DNA of 64,000 nucleotides from Symsagittifera roscoffensis (lineage: Eukaryota; Xenacoelomorpha; Acoela; Convolutidae): the NCBI RefSeq assembly GCF_963678635.1, contig NC_087063.1, positions 5,308,580 through 5,372,579 on the forward strand, written 5' to 3'. Below are positions 32,026 to 43,246 of the stretch, one piece after another. The notes beneath the pieces were generated by a model that was given only the letters and a program-made list of their open reading frames with translations, ran no database searches and was not told the DNA's origin. Position 1 is the first letter of the stretch; every line of letters begins with the position of its first letter. Made by a program: the position numbers and the translations under genes.

Positions 32026-32976
32026 TTATAGCAGGATATTTGGCTCAATTGGTTCTGTTAGGATTAAATTCGACAGGGGTGGAATTGTTTTTCCAAAAAA
32101 AATTTTCCAGCCACTGATTTACGTAATATGGTATTTTGTATACTTATGTATACGTGACAAAATAAAAAAAATAAGAGAGCTGACGTTCTCCCAAAATTTG
32201 ACATAAATTGTATATATGTGACTTTTGTATAATTGTAATGCTATTGCACTGTTGGAACTGCCATTTTAAAAATGACTTATGACTCCAGCCAGGGTCTTTT
32301 CTAGTATTTTCTCGATGAGCTTTTCAAAAATTTTGTGAAAATTTGTTTAGGTCGATTAAATTGATTTTCCTAGGGCTCCCAGAACACTTCTGAGAACCAA
32401 AGTTTCGACAAAGTTTTTTGCACCGAAACTTTTCGGGTTGGTTGGTCAAAAATGGATGTCCAAAAGAGTATTAAAATGGGGACGTTTTGATTGGCGAGGG
32501 TTCGAATCCTTGATGGGGGAACGCTAAGACTGATGTTATCTCTAAGCAAACAGACATTGCCTCTTTTTCATTTCTCCCAACCTGCGATTTTTTTTAAATA
32601 AAAAAGTTTGTTGCTATTTTCCGATTGTTATGAAAATTGACATGTGGTATATTTTGCTTTAACGATCATATTTGGCCTTCATACCTAACCATAGAAAACC
32701 ACTCGTTACACTATTAACGAAAATTAAGTTCATGCGAGGCGGAGAAAGCAAAAAAAGCCCAGAGATAAAAAAAAGGTGGCAAAATTTCCGATTTTATTGA
32801 AGGAGCAGGGATTTTTTTAAGTCTATCAAGAGAACAGGGAATACTCTAAAGTAGGGAATGCTCTATCAATAGTACACAATACTCATTTTCTTTCTTTTCA
32901 AAAAATTGATGAAATATGATCAAAAATAATAAAATATGATGTTAAAAATAAGTGAAAATTGAGATTAGAATCATAA
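32026..32976. other. no gene; contains one hAT relic
   Basis: Apart from the relic at 32288-32525 and AT-rich filler, nothing is recognised. The frame 32006-32206 starts inside the S1 repeat and is discounted. Confidence 0.5.
32288..32525. mobile_element. hAT miniature element relic with a B-box-like sequence
   Basis: Collinear with 42780-43040: GTATTTTCTCGATGAG, GGTTGGTTGGTCAAAAATGG, GGGGACG, then GAGGGTTCGAATCCTTGATG. GGTTCGAATCC at 32499-32509 equals the RNA polymerase III B-box consensus, but no A box or tRNA fold lies upstream. The termini are eroded. Confidence 0.55.
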
Positions 32977-33515
32977 GCCGAGTTTATAATTAGAAAACGA
33001 TCTGCGCAAAAAATTTCGTTACACAAAGAAACCGCGATTTTATTAAGAAATCGAAATCAGGCTTACCGGTTTAATCCCTTGGGCAATCAAAAGTGGGATG
33101 AAAATACGGGTGAACAGTAATTAGCAATTGAACACCCGCCTTACCAGGGAAACAATCCGAAACAGGGCTGGCGAATCACTCTTAATAACCAAAATGACAT
33201 CCGTTGTTTGATAGAAGTTTCTAACCCCCAGCATTTCCTTATTTCTAAGGAGATGAAGCTCTAATTCAAAGTCTTATCTCTCAATCCTCGAAGCGTGACC
33301 GTAATTTGAAATTTAACCCAGGCGGTAATAACAAGGTTATTTTTTGCGCCAAATTAATCTACTCAAATGATAAGATGAAAATGGTAAGGTTTAAATTAAG
33401 TGCAAAAATAAGGCTGTATGAAACATTCCAGTTCAAGCTCACAGCTATTTTGTTTCGGTCATCACCCCTGGAATGGGTCAGAAACTGGTCTAGGGTGTTT
33501 TTTTTTCTGCGCTAA
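32977..33515 (+). pseudogene. broken coding region, unknown family
   Basis: From GCC at 32977 one frame is open to TAA at 33118, then continues in the same frame to TAA at 33262. An overlapping frame (33249-33515) then carries on to 33515. Residue content in all three pieces is protein-like: AYRFNPLGNQKWDENTGEQ, IEHPPYQGNNPKQGWRITLN, NLKFNPGGNNKVIFCAKLIY. Local base composition is less AT-rich than the flanks (33060-33200). I read it as one gene with an in-frame stop and a frameshift, or as unresolved exons. I do not recognise the family. Confidence 0.45.
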
Positions 33516-34067
33516 ATCAGCCACCACACAAAAAAAGGATAACCGATTACTGTGCAAGTAGCACAGAATGTTCCGACCACAGTCTTAAAAAAATACAAAA
33601 ACGTTTTCTCAAATTGGTGCCGTTTTTTTCTGCATGTTGGGATAAAAAACATCGGAACGAGAAAAGAAGAAGAAAGAAGAAAGCATATTTGAGAATCATA
33701 GTAAAATAGGTCAATTTAAAAACAGTTTTTCAAAAAAAAGCATTAGAACGAAAAAAAAACATTCAAAAAAAATTGAAAAAAAAAATTAGATTTTTTTTCA
33801 AGTTTTTTTTGCACAAATTTCCTGTATTTTCAAATTTTTGATTCTCAAAATTGCGCTAAAACTCCAAAAAGTGCCATTATTTGAATAAAACTAAGTTTGC
33901 GCGATTAAATTAATCTTAAATAAGCTATTGCAATTACTAAGTACCTCACTATATACCTCAAAATTAGACCAAAACCAACAATTTCAAAACTGTTTCTCTC
34001 GACAATATGAGAAATTTCTCAAAATTCTTTAATGTCGTTTGAACTACGACTGACAGGGATATAATGA

Positions 34068-34192
34068 GATATATCACTCAACCCTGCCCGATAAAAATTT
34101 ATGGTTGCTAAAAAAACTTAAACACACACGAATACAAAGTTCTTCCCAATTTTCAATGGTCGGAACAATCAAACCGGGTCGAGTGATATATT
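34068..34192. mobile_element. short inverted-repeat element, 125 bp
   Basis: GATATATCACTCAACCC (34068-34084) faces GGGTCGAGTGATATATTC (34176-34193). TGGTCGGAACAATC lies just inside the right repeat and resembles an H1 end. A (TA)n microsatellite follows at 34210-34228. Confidence 0.55.
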
Positions 34193-34370
34193 CTTCTAAG
34201 TATATGTATTTATATATATATATATATATGATTATATTTTTGTGGCTCGATACCTAACTTCACTAATTAAATTACAGGATCTGCAATAGAATTTTGCAAC
34301 AGTACTTCTGTGAGCTTTAAAGCTCTTTTAAAGTGTCAATATTGAAGCATTAAAGTTATAACCTTTATTA

Positions 34371-35101
34371 CAGTGCTGATTTAATATAACCGGACAAAAC
34401 GCGTTAAACTTGAAATTTAAAACCCGTTTTTCTCAAATTGGGTTGAGTTAAGGTGAAAACTTATGAAGACAAAACTTGCTTAAAATGTTAGCAGAATTAA
34501 TATGGTGTAATTTGTTTTGCGAAATTCGGGTTCGAAATTTACCCCAAAAATGGGTCATTTTGGTTTTTCTTAGTTAATCAAAAATTACGGCAAAAATACC
34601 CAGTCGATCACAGACATAATTATGCCAAAGTGAGCCCCTCACGTAGCCCAACAAACTTTATGAAGGGTATTTTCTCCAAAAAAAATTGCAAAATGTTTAA
34701 AAATTGTTTTTAAATAAAAAGTTGGTATTTTATGTAGTAAAAATGACCTTTTTTGTCTATCAAACAAAAATTAATTAATTCATTCAATTTTTTGGAGATT
34801 ACACCCTTCTCAAAGTTTGTTGATCTACGTAAGGGGCTCACTTTGGCATAATTATGTCTGTGATCGACTGGGTGTTTTTGGTGTAATTTTTGATTAACTA
34901 AGAAAAGCCAAACTGACCCATTTTTGGGTTAAAATTTTGGACCCGAATTTCGCAAAACCAATTACACCATATTAATTCTGCTAAAATTTTAAGCAAGTTT
35001 TGTCTTCAGAAGTTCTTACGTAAACTTAACCCAATTTGAGAAAAACGCGTTTTAAGTTTCAAGTTTAACGCGTTTTGTCCGGTTAATTTAAATCAGCACT
35101 G
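34371..35101. mobile_element. Tc1-like foldback miniature element
   Basis: 731 bp, of which the two arms (about 34371-34678 and 34792-35101) are inverted copies, leaving a loop of about 110 bp. Ends are CAGTGCTGATTTAA and its inverse, flanked by TA on both sides (34369-34370, 35102-35103), as in Tc1/mariner insertion. Conserved arm blocks include ACCGGACAAAACGCGTTAAA, ATTAATATGGTGTAATT and CAGTCGATCACAGACATAAT. There is no transposase frame, so it must have been moved in trans. Confidence 0.85.
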
Positions 35102-35337
35102 TATTAAACTTAACTTCAACTTGAAATTAGTTTTTCATGTTAATTTCAGCACCGAGCAACAAAGGAGTTAAATCGATTATGAAGTATTTTAGGACAAAAA
35201 CTAATCCGTAATAATCCATTCCAGATGGGAAATTCAGATCACAACATCGATTATAATGTCATTAAATCTAACATTTTTGTAAAATGGTCTAATTGAGTTT
35301 TTGTGCATTCTCATATTTGCTAAAGTTTACCAACCGC

Positions 35338-35475
35338 ACCCCCCCCCCAGATTAGGGAAAGGGGGACCTCAATGTGAACTGTACCTCTTTTATCACTCCC
35401 CGTCTAGTTTTTTTACCTGAACACCCCTCCCACCCCCACGAATTTTTTCAGTAAACTTGGGGGGGGGGGGGGGTT
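35338..35475. repeat. C- and G-homopolymer runs
   Basis: C11 at about 35339 and G15-16 at about 35459 flank a GC-rich 100-bp patch, which could pair with each other. Confidence 0.7.
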
Positions 35476-35934
35476 GTTAAATAGTCGGGAGCTTAACTAG
35501 GGCAAGAGGGCGTTTTAAAAGAGGTTGCATTCAACTCTTAACCGCAGTCGAACGCGAGGGGGTAAACGAATGGTAATGTGGTGAAAAAACAATTAAATAA
35601 AAAGGTTGTTAAACTGTCATGAAATATGAAATGAAAAAGTAGATAAAAAAGAACTATATTTAAAAAAATGTGAAGTGTAAAAAATTGTGAATGCAATGCA
35701 CATCAACTGCACTAAAATCAAGATAAACATTTTTTTTGTAATTTTACAGATACTGACTGTAAGATGATATTATAATCGACTCTCATAATGGGAACTACTC
35801 AGTGCGTATCTTAGTTAAAATGATAGCTAGCATTACAACACTCCCAAGAAACTGATACATTAGAAAGCTGTAAACATCAAATCATACATTTTTGCTCTAC
35901 TTTAAAATTCATGCCTGTTGAAACTTAAGGTAAG

Positions 35935-36445
35935 CAAGACTGCTCAATTCAGGGCAAAACCCTGAATGTTCCGACTGCCTTTAGGTCTATGGAGCAGTAA
36001 TAACCTTAAAAAATCCAATGTAATAGAAAAAAAAACAATTTCTTTTGAATTCGGGATGTTTTGTGAAAATCATCACCCCACACGCCAGATAAAATAGAAA
36101 GTGATAGATTTCACTCCTAGTAACAAATCAATTAAAATCAATTATGGCAAACAAGTTTCCTTGAACCAATTTGGAACGATTTCTAAGACGGATTAAATCT
36201 CCGCTTACGCGTTAATAGCGCGAAATATATCATGCGTTAATTGTCCCAAAGTGGCCAAAATGCCAATCTTTAAACCCCCATAACTTTACAAAAAATGATC
36301 ACAGGTAAAATATATTTTCAACTTTAAGCTCAAGACAACAATACTTTTTGAATGATTTTTAAAAAATTATGTCCAAATGGCTAGTTAAAAAGTCGAGTTT
36401 TGTCTAAAAAAACCCACCCCGAGCACTTTCACGAACTACGGAACA
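35935..36445 (-). mobile_element. H1 element with eroded right end
   Basis: Start CAAGACTGCTCAATTCAGGG, hairpin CAGGG-CAAAA-CCCTG, canonical centre. The right end lacks the 5' hairpin: the sequence goes from CCCCGAGCAC directly to TTTCACGAACTACGGAACA. The left flank is G rather than A. Confidence 0.8.
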
Positions 36446-37579
36446 ACAATATCAGCACGTTAAAAACCTATATTGGAGTGATTAATTTAGTACTGTTGCA
36501 AATCTGTTACACCCTCTCTCCGTGTATAGATCGAAAAAAGAAATTAATTGTTATTCAATATACTGCTGAATACTTACAAATCCCCCAGTTTATCTAAAAT
36601 TGATAAAAAGTTAGTAGCTATTATTCTTGTTAATTTCTTGTCGTGGCTTTTAGATTACAAAAATTGTCAAATTATACTAGATCCGCGGATACTTTGATAC
36701 CTCTTCGAACATTTCGATTTAATAGCTCATGTAACATGATTTATTACTCATGGACTGTCAAAAATGATTCAATATTTTTCAAAACAGTGCTGACAATTTT
36801 CAACGGAACATAATAAAAATGAGATTTTGAAAATTTTGAAAAAATTTTGACAAAAAATTAGAATGCGGGTTTAAAGTGTGCCTTAAATCAACGAGGGAAG
36901 AATTAAATTTCAAAATAATGATCCATTACTTGTATAATGAAAATGTACTAACGAAAATTTAGAATTCCGGTTTTTTGCCTCTTCTATTCTTTTTCCAAAG
37001 AAAAATATTGACCTACTTTATAACTTTTAGCTTCTGTCACTCTTTCGGGACAAATGCAAAAAGAGAAAGAAAATAGTGGTCTCCTATTTTCATCCTAGGA
37101 GGGGTTTGGCAACGACCACAAACGCACGATCACACAACTTTCTTTGTTGTATTTTGTTTGCAGATAAAAAACCCTTGCAGCAGTGGCTTGGATCAAAAAA
37201 AATCTCTCACTTCCAACAAGTAATTCAATAAGCGGTCGGAACAAATAGCGGTCGGAACATTGTCCTTTTCACTGATAAGTGTATTCTCGCATAATTGATG
37301 AACTAACCTTTATTCAATTTCATAAAAGTTGAATACTAAATGAAAGCAGTTGGTGCTTCCAGGCCTTTGCGACAATCAAAGCTTCGGAAGATTCGGAGCT
37401 TCAGGGAAAACTTGTTTTGCTTAATAATCGAAAATAAAATTAGAATTTCTTAATTTTTTAATTGGCAAATCTGACTGATATTTTGTGACGAGTTCTCTCA
37501 AATAACGTCACAACAAGAAAAAGTATTTCAGGACAAAAAACTATCGTATAAGTTTTTCCTCTTCTAATTTATGTTGCAG
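36446..37579. other. no supported gene
   Basis: A frame at 36400-36597 begins in the H1 end and is discounted. AGCGGTCGGAACA is directly repeated at 37232 and 37249, resembling H1 termini. A polypyrimidine tract at 37540-37579 leads into the exon candidate. Confidence 0.45.
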
Positions 37580-37769
37580 GAATACCAGGAATACTTTGTA
37601 GCTGAAATCAACTTATCTGAAAATGACGTTCAAAGATGGCGTCAGAAATACAATTTTTATGTTTGTGACAGTTCTTTTCTTTGGAAACATTTGTTGGCTA
37701 CCACAGGGAATGAAGAATTGAACCAAAATAATTGCAATTTATTCAGATGCTTGGAGAGCATCGAAAAAG
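37580..37769 (+). CDS. candidate internal exon, unknown protein
   Basis: Preceded by TTTATGTTGCAG (AG at 37578-37579) and followed by AAAAAG|GTGGGA. The phase-0 frame is open throughout: EYQEYFVAEINLSENDVQRW and YVCDSSFLWKHLLATTG, ending CLESIEK. Residue use (Glu, Asp, Trp, Cys) is unlike the Lys/Asn/Phe-rich random frames. If the donor is unused it ends at TGA 37781. No other exon of the same gene was located in the flanks. Family not recognised. Confidence 0.4.
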
Positions 37770-38119
37770 GTGGGAAAAAATGATTTCGACCTTGCTTTTC
37801 ATTCGTCTATCCTGTACCAAATTAAAAAGTTGCTTTTGCTTCAAATGAAATTTGAAATTTGCAATCAATTTTAAAATGAAGATTCAAGTTCATTCCAACA
37901 CTTATTCTCTGAAAGTCAAAAAAATCTGGTCTTAATTAACCAACAAGCAAAGTTATCAAATTGTGGCTCTAATTCGTTAATGACACAGAAAATAAAAAAA
38001 ACCTGCTGAAAATTAACTGTTATTATAAAAAGTAGATAAACAACCTCGTAGGAGGCCTTTTACGTCAACTATCTAATTTTTCTAATTCCAAATGAGTTTT
38101 AACAGTTTGGACCCAAGTC

Positions 38120-38155
38120 CAGGGGCGGATTCAGGGATTTTTCTATAGTTATTTT
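38120..38155. mobile_element. hAT terminus fragment
   Basis: CAGGGGCGGATTCAGGGATT is a solitary terminus. Nothing else is supported between 37784 and 38336. Confidence 0.6.
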
Positions 38156-38336
38156 ATAAATACATTTTATATATATACTTTTCTGATATCTGCTAATTTA
38201 TGAAAAGCATTTTGTTTGGCAGATTAATGTATTCATAAAAACTGATAGTAGTAATATTGATTGAAAATGAAATGATTATTTTATGCGTAATAGTTCCGAA
38301 ATTTAATCGAGCACTATGCTCAAAGTTATCGCTTAT

Positions 38337-38831
38337 TGTTCCGTTTGTGCTCGACGGAATATTTGTGCTCGAGGTGGGTTTTTTTTCTCCAGACAAATTT
38401 CGACTTCTCATTCAAAAACTATTGTTGTCCTGAGCTTAAATGTGAAACGATTTTTCACCTGTGATTTGTTTCGTAAAGTTATGGGGGTTTAAAGATTGCT
38501 ATTTTGGCCAATTTGGGACAATTAGCGCTTGATATATTTCGCGCTATTAACGCGTAATCAGAGATTTAATCCGTGTTAGAAATCGTTCCAAATTGGATGA
38601 GCGAAGCTAGTTCGCCATTATTGATTTGCTACAAGGAGCGAAATCTATTCATTTGTAGTTTATATGGCGTGTGGGAGGATGATTTTTATAGAAAAAATTT
38701 CAAATCTAATATAAGAAAATTTCATTTTTTATTACATTCAATTTGTTAATGATATTTATGTTATTACTGCTCCATAAACCTCAAAAGGCAGTCGGAACAT
38801 TCAGTTCTTCGCCCTGATACGAGCAATCTTG
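38337..38831 (+). mobile_element. H1 element with partial duplication at the 5' end and a deletion
   Basis: The 5' hairpin region is rearranged (TGTTCCGTTTGTGCTCGACG, then ATTTGTGCTCGAGGTGGG), and the TTTAACTAGCCATTTTTGAC block is missing. The 3' hairpin has lost pairing (CAGTTCTTCGCCCTG). Confidence 0.8.
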
Positions 38832-38884
38832 TTGTAAAGTATCACCCCACTTGGTTAACCTAAAAAAAGGTGGTCGTCAAAACT

Positions 38885-39130
38885 TTATCGTCAAATTTTC
38901 TCGAAAATCAACAATCCCTCTTCGAAAAAATCCTAGATCCAACTAGGGGCGGATCTAGGATTTTCTCGAGAGGGAAGGAGGGGCAAATTGATTATCAGAG
39001 ATCTCCCCAAAACACTTTAAACACTCTATTAGGACCAAATTTTGTGCGCCGCGTTCATACTTTTGTTTTGAAAAAGACGGTTAAAAAGGCGCGCGCTCCC
39101 TCAACAAAATTAGTATATTTGAATAAAAAC
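38885..39130. mobile_element. two hAT miniature-element ends abutting
   Basis: The right end of one copy (CTCTTCGAAAAAATCCTAGA) is followed ten bases later by the left end of another (GGGGCGGATCTAGGATTTTC). AATCCTAGATCC (38929) and GGATCTAGGATT (38951) form a perfect 12-bp inverted pair. The second copy is kept to about 39130 (GGCGCGCGCTCCC). Confidence 0.7.
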
Positions 39131-40194
39131 TTTTGAAATTGGTAAATTAGCGAATTAAATTTAAATGGATTTTCGTGTTTATTTAGAGCGTTTTTTCAAA
39201 TCATAATTTTTTATCAATCTATTGCTCAAATTTTTGTCTGTAAAAAATTTAACAGCAATTGTCTTGTTTTAATGATATTGTAATGAAAAATGCATTCCAT
39301 TTTTCTTCTCTTAGGGTATTCATTTTCCGTTTGGTATTTTTTTTTGTTTTTCAACAGTTTCTGCAACATGGCATTGCTAAGATTGCAAGAATAGCATAGA
39401 AATGGGCACAAATGCAAAGATTGCAGAGTTTTTTTATTTCGGATAAAATGAAAAAGAATAATAATAAACAAGTAACGTAGAGTTTAATTTTAAAAAAATT
39501 GTTTGGTTGGTTATTGAGACATTCTCATCTCAAATAAATTTTTGATAATTTGTTTACCGCGAAACAAAATCAAGTTATACATTCCAAAGAAAATGGGTGA
39601 ATTTTTTTAAAACTGAGATAAATCGGTTGATTCATTTAATGAAAAAATTGAAAATCTCCCGTTGGCAAAGAAGGCTTCATATAAAAAAAATGGTATTTTA
39701 AGACTAAAGAGCAGATAAAACTTTCCTGGTTTTGATTCTAAACAGAATTTGCGAATTATTAATTTTTACTGCGAAATTTTTTTGATCAAATCCCTTTTTG
39801 AAAAGTTGTGCTAAACAAAATCTGAGCATAAAAATTAGGTTGTTTTCATATTCAGTGCTTTTTTTAGCTAAAAAACTCTAAAATGAGCGTTTTCTGAATC
39901 TGTCTTTTAACGAATTTTTAAATTTCAGCCAAACAGTTTTAAATGTCATTATTCGGTTTCCAAATATGACGTTTGGAATTTTGGAGTGAATTGGTAATAG
40001 AAGCAAAATAGCTTTTTTTATTGTTTTAGATGAAATTGAGGAACATATATGCTTGGTGTGGATTTTTTGTTCAACTTAGTCGCACAAAAAGTTTGAGGGC
40101 CAAGGGAGTGCTTCTTGAGTCCTATGATGAAAACACAAGCCGACAGGCAGTTGGAGACTGCAGCTTGTTTAATAGCTAACCATTTGTAAAGTGA
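39131..40194. other. no gene seen
   Basis: AT-rich. The minus-strand frame 39226-39471 has no context. Confidence 0.5.
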
Positions 40195-40435
40195 GTATTT
40201 TTTTGGTAGGGCGAGTTATCCAGCACTAATCCTTATTCCAAATTGAATTGAAGCAAAATTTATAGTCATATTTATTGCGTGCACGATTGAAAATTTAGAT
40301 TTTCTCGTGATAACCGGAAATTTTGACTACATTTTGATAAGCTGGCAACCTAATTTTCATAATTTTTCATTATATCAGTAAAAAGAGAGCAGGAACGTTC
40401 ACGGTTGTGTCCTGATATACTAGCAGCCTTGTTCA
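40195..40435 (+). repeat. old relic of the H1 family
   Basis: TTATTCCAAATTGAATTGAA in the centre, then AGGAACGTTCACGGTTGTGT and CCTGATATACTAGCAGCCTT at the 3' end. Confidence 0.5.
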
Positions 40436-40585
40436 AAAAATTCGAAAAACTCTGATACTCAAGAAACACCACCTTTATTTTGCTAAGACAGTCATAAATT
40501 AGACAGAAAAGTAGTGCAAAATTTTTAGTTTCTACAAAAAATTTTTGTCACATTTTTGTAGATAACAAGGAAAAACAAACTATAA

Positions 40586-41127
40586 CAAGACTGCTCGTAT
40601 CAGGGCGAAGCTCTGAATGTTCCCACTGCCTTTTAAGGTTTATGGAGCAGCAGTAATAACATTAAAAAAATTAAAAGAAATACATTAAAACGAAAAAATT
40701 TTTAAAAATTTGAAATTTTATATGAAAATCATCCCCCCACACGCCATATAAAGTACAAAAAGATAGATTTTATTCCTTGTAAAAAATCAATTATGGCTAA
40801 TAAGCTTCGTTCAACAAATTTGGAACGATTTATAAGACGGATTAAATCTCCGCTTACGCGTTAATAGCGCGAATTATATCGCGCGTTAATTGTCCCAATT
40901 TGGTCAAAATGGCCAAAATGGCAATCTTTAAACCCTCATAACTTTACGAAAAATGATCACAGGTGAAATATATTTTCAAATTTAAGCTCAGGACAACAAT
41001 ACCTTTTGAATGATAAAAAAAATTCCGTCAAAAAAGGCTAGTTAAAAAGTCGAAATTTGTCTGAAGAAGAAAAAAAACCCACCCCGAGCACAAATATTGC
41101 GTTACTTTTGTATCGAAAGTCGGAACA
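40586..41127 (-). mobile_element. H1 element, full length
   Basis: Intact ends and central palindrome. Terminal hairpin CAGGGC-GAA-GCTCTG has one G-T pair. CCATATAAAGTACAAAAAGA matches the 9122 subtype. Confidence 0.9.
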
Positions 41128-41186
41128 ATAAGTGCAATTATAAGAGCAAAACAAGTAAAAAAATCATTTTCCTAACGGCTCCATGA

Positions 41187-41420
41187 ACTAATACATTTCA
41201 TATTTCTTTATTTGATGGATCTCACATTAGCCAAAGATCTCTAAACTTTTATGTAGAATTTAAAACTAATTTTAACTTCCGACAAATTACTCGCAGAAAT
41301 GAAGCAAACTCACGGTTTGTTATCGACAGAAGACAGGAAGCAAAAGCATACTGGGTTTTTGACAAAGACGGTTTTGTATGGACTTAAATCTGTTTTCGAT
41401 CTTTTTAAAATCGATTCAAA
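41187..41420 (+). other. short patch with two overlapping open frames
   Basis: Frame 41187-41387 (RRNEANSRFVIDRRQEAKAY) and frame 41257-41411 (AEMKQTHGLLSTEDRKQKHT) are both open across a patch that is less AT-rich than the flanks. Neither has a start or splice pair that decides. Possibly exon-derived, otherwise chance. Confidence 0.2.
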
Positions 41421-41552
41421 TTGAGAAATTGATCAATCATGTACATATAAGAATTGGAAATGGGTTTTAAAAAGATTTAACTCGACTCATCCAGAAAACT
41501 TTGGATCAACTTATATCGATTTTTGGCAAATTTTGGTAGCAAGTAATTTTTT

Positions 41553-41768
41553 TGGGGTACGTGGGGACGGGGGTGGTACGTTGTTTAGGGAATGGGGGGT
41601 TGATACGTGGTTAGGGGCGTGGGGAGCATAGGGGTAGTGAGTAGTGGGAGGGGGGGACTTGAAATTTTGTTTAAAAAAATGGTCAAAAACGCCGTTTTAG
41701 GCACTTTTTGGAAAATTACTAAATTATTGGCTCGTCAAAATTACTATGTTTTGGCCGCCCCTGGATAA
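41553..41768. repeat. G-run cluster with hAT-like right edge
   Basis: Ten or so runs of three to seven G on the plus strand (41553-41658) could form quadruplexes. The stretch ends TTTTGGCCGCCCCTGG, similar to a hAT end. No target duplication was found. Confidence 0.4.
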
Positions 41769-41819
41769 ACGTGTTCGTTCGAGTTCTGCAAAAAACTGCA
41801 AAAAGCAGAGTAAATAGCT

Positions 41820-42055
41820 ACCCAACTTAATTGATTTTCATGGATTTAAGTACAAAAATTAATCCATTTTATTGAAAACAAAAATGGATTATAACTGATT
41901 TTAATGGATTTTATTTTCGAAAGCAATCGATTAAAATAGATTAAAAATCCAAAATTTTGTCTAAATTTGCAAGGATAATCGAATATATAGACAATATTTT
42001 TGTCCATAATTATCCATTATAATTGATTTTTATCCATGAAACTTCGGTGTAACCA
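41820..42055. repeat. S1 GATTA-rich repeat
   Basis: AACTTAATTGATTTTCATGG, ATTATAACTGATTTTAATGG, AATCGATTAAAATAGATTAA and ATCCATTATAATTG end in ATGAAACTTCGGTGTAACC. Confidence 0.6.
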
Positions 42056-42759
42056 TGCAGAACAAGTGTAAATTTGTTGTTGTATTCTTTCTAGCAAGTG
42101 TAGTTGTTAAAACAAGTGTAAATTCGCATAGTACTGCTACGGTTATGGTGTATGCTCGATGCATGTTTATCTCATTGCGGTTGAGCAGTGAAATGAATTC
42201 TGTTTATTTATTTCCAGAAATTGTTTATTTCTAAACTAAGAAAGAATAAGATCATTTCTGTACAGAAAACATGATAAAGTTTGGCTAGGTAATCTATATA
42301 ACATTTATATCTAGAAAAACAGCTTTCGCTGGGTACGGGTACGCTGACGAAATTCCATATTAGTTTATCAGTTTGTTTCTTTTCAGATAATCTATCAGCA
42401 TGAAAAATTAAGGCTCTATCGTACAAATGACCTACCGCAGAATGAACTCCCTGAACATCTGAAACTCTGAAAGCTCATTATGTATAATTTTTGCATTCCA
42501 TACAAACTCGCAAAACTAGCTATTATGTTTGATAACTAAATATGTAGATGATATAATATTCTCTTTAAAAATCATTTTTTCTTTCCAATAACTCGAGTTA
42601 GGGTAGATTGGACGGTTGATCCAAAATTAATTGAAGAGCATACATTATCATTTCCTATTTTAATCTGTGTAAAATCAGTTTAGAAAAAGGTGCTTTTAAA
42701 TAGTTCTAGGTCAATTCAAAATGTCTCAACAACAAAAGCATAAAAAGACAATATGATGG
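42056..42759. other. no supported gene
   Basis: AACAAGTGTAAATT is repeated at 42060 and 42110. The minus-strand frame 42208-42426 has a fairly even residue mix (VPVPSESCFSRYKCYIDYLA) but no splice or family support. Confidence 0.4.
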
Positions 42760-43070
42760 ATTTAAATCAGGGGCTGATCTAAGATTTTCTCGAGGGGGTA
42801 TTTTAAAAATTTTTTCGAAAATTTTGACGATTTTATAGGAAATTTTGAAAAAAAGGTCAAAAAGCCGTTTTTTTGGCGAGCTCTCCATTTCAAAGTTAGT
42901 ATATATTGCGCCCAAGGCGCATTTAGAAGAATTTTAGGGTCGGTCGGCCAAAAATGGATTTCTATTTCTTAAAAAATATCAAAGGGGGGACCCTTTGGGT
43001 CGGCAGGGGGTCGAACCCCTGAGGAAGGAGGGCGTCCGCCCCCCCCCCTAAATCCGCCCCTGATTTAATT
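42760..43070. mobile_element. hAT miniature element with 8-bp target duplication
   Basis: Element 42768-43062, 295 bp: CAGGGGCTGATCTAAGATTT at the left and CCTAAATCCGCCCCTG at the right, flanked by ATTTAAAT and ATTTAATT (seven of eight identical). The inner TCGGCAGGGGGTCGAACCCC resembles a tRNA T-arm. It is the reference copy for this family in the window. Confidence 0.85.
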
Positions 43071-43246
43071 TAATTCAAATTTAATTTATCTAAGTTGATA
43101 TGTTTCCGGTTTAAATATGAGGTCCAATTAAATGAACTTAGAATCAATCCAAATCAACTTTTTTCCGATAAATAAAAAGAGATCCAATTTAATTAATTTT
43201 ATTCATATGAACGCTTTTTTATTCTAAAATTGAATGTGAATTCGTT

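Noticed and set aside
32450-32520. Possible tRNA gene around GGTTCGAATCC
   Set aside because: No A box, acceptor stem or anticodon arm can be drawn upstream; it lies in a repeat.
42208-42426. Minus-strand 72-codon frame with VPVPSESCFSRYK
   Set aside because: Reasonable residue mix but no acceptor/donor pair or family; kept only as a note in the surrounding entry.
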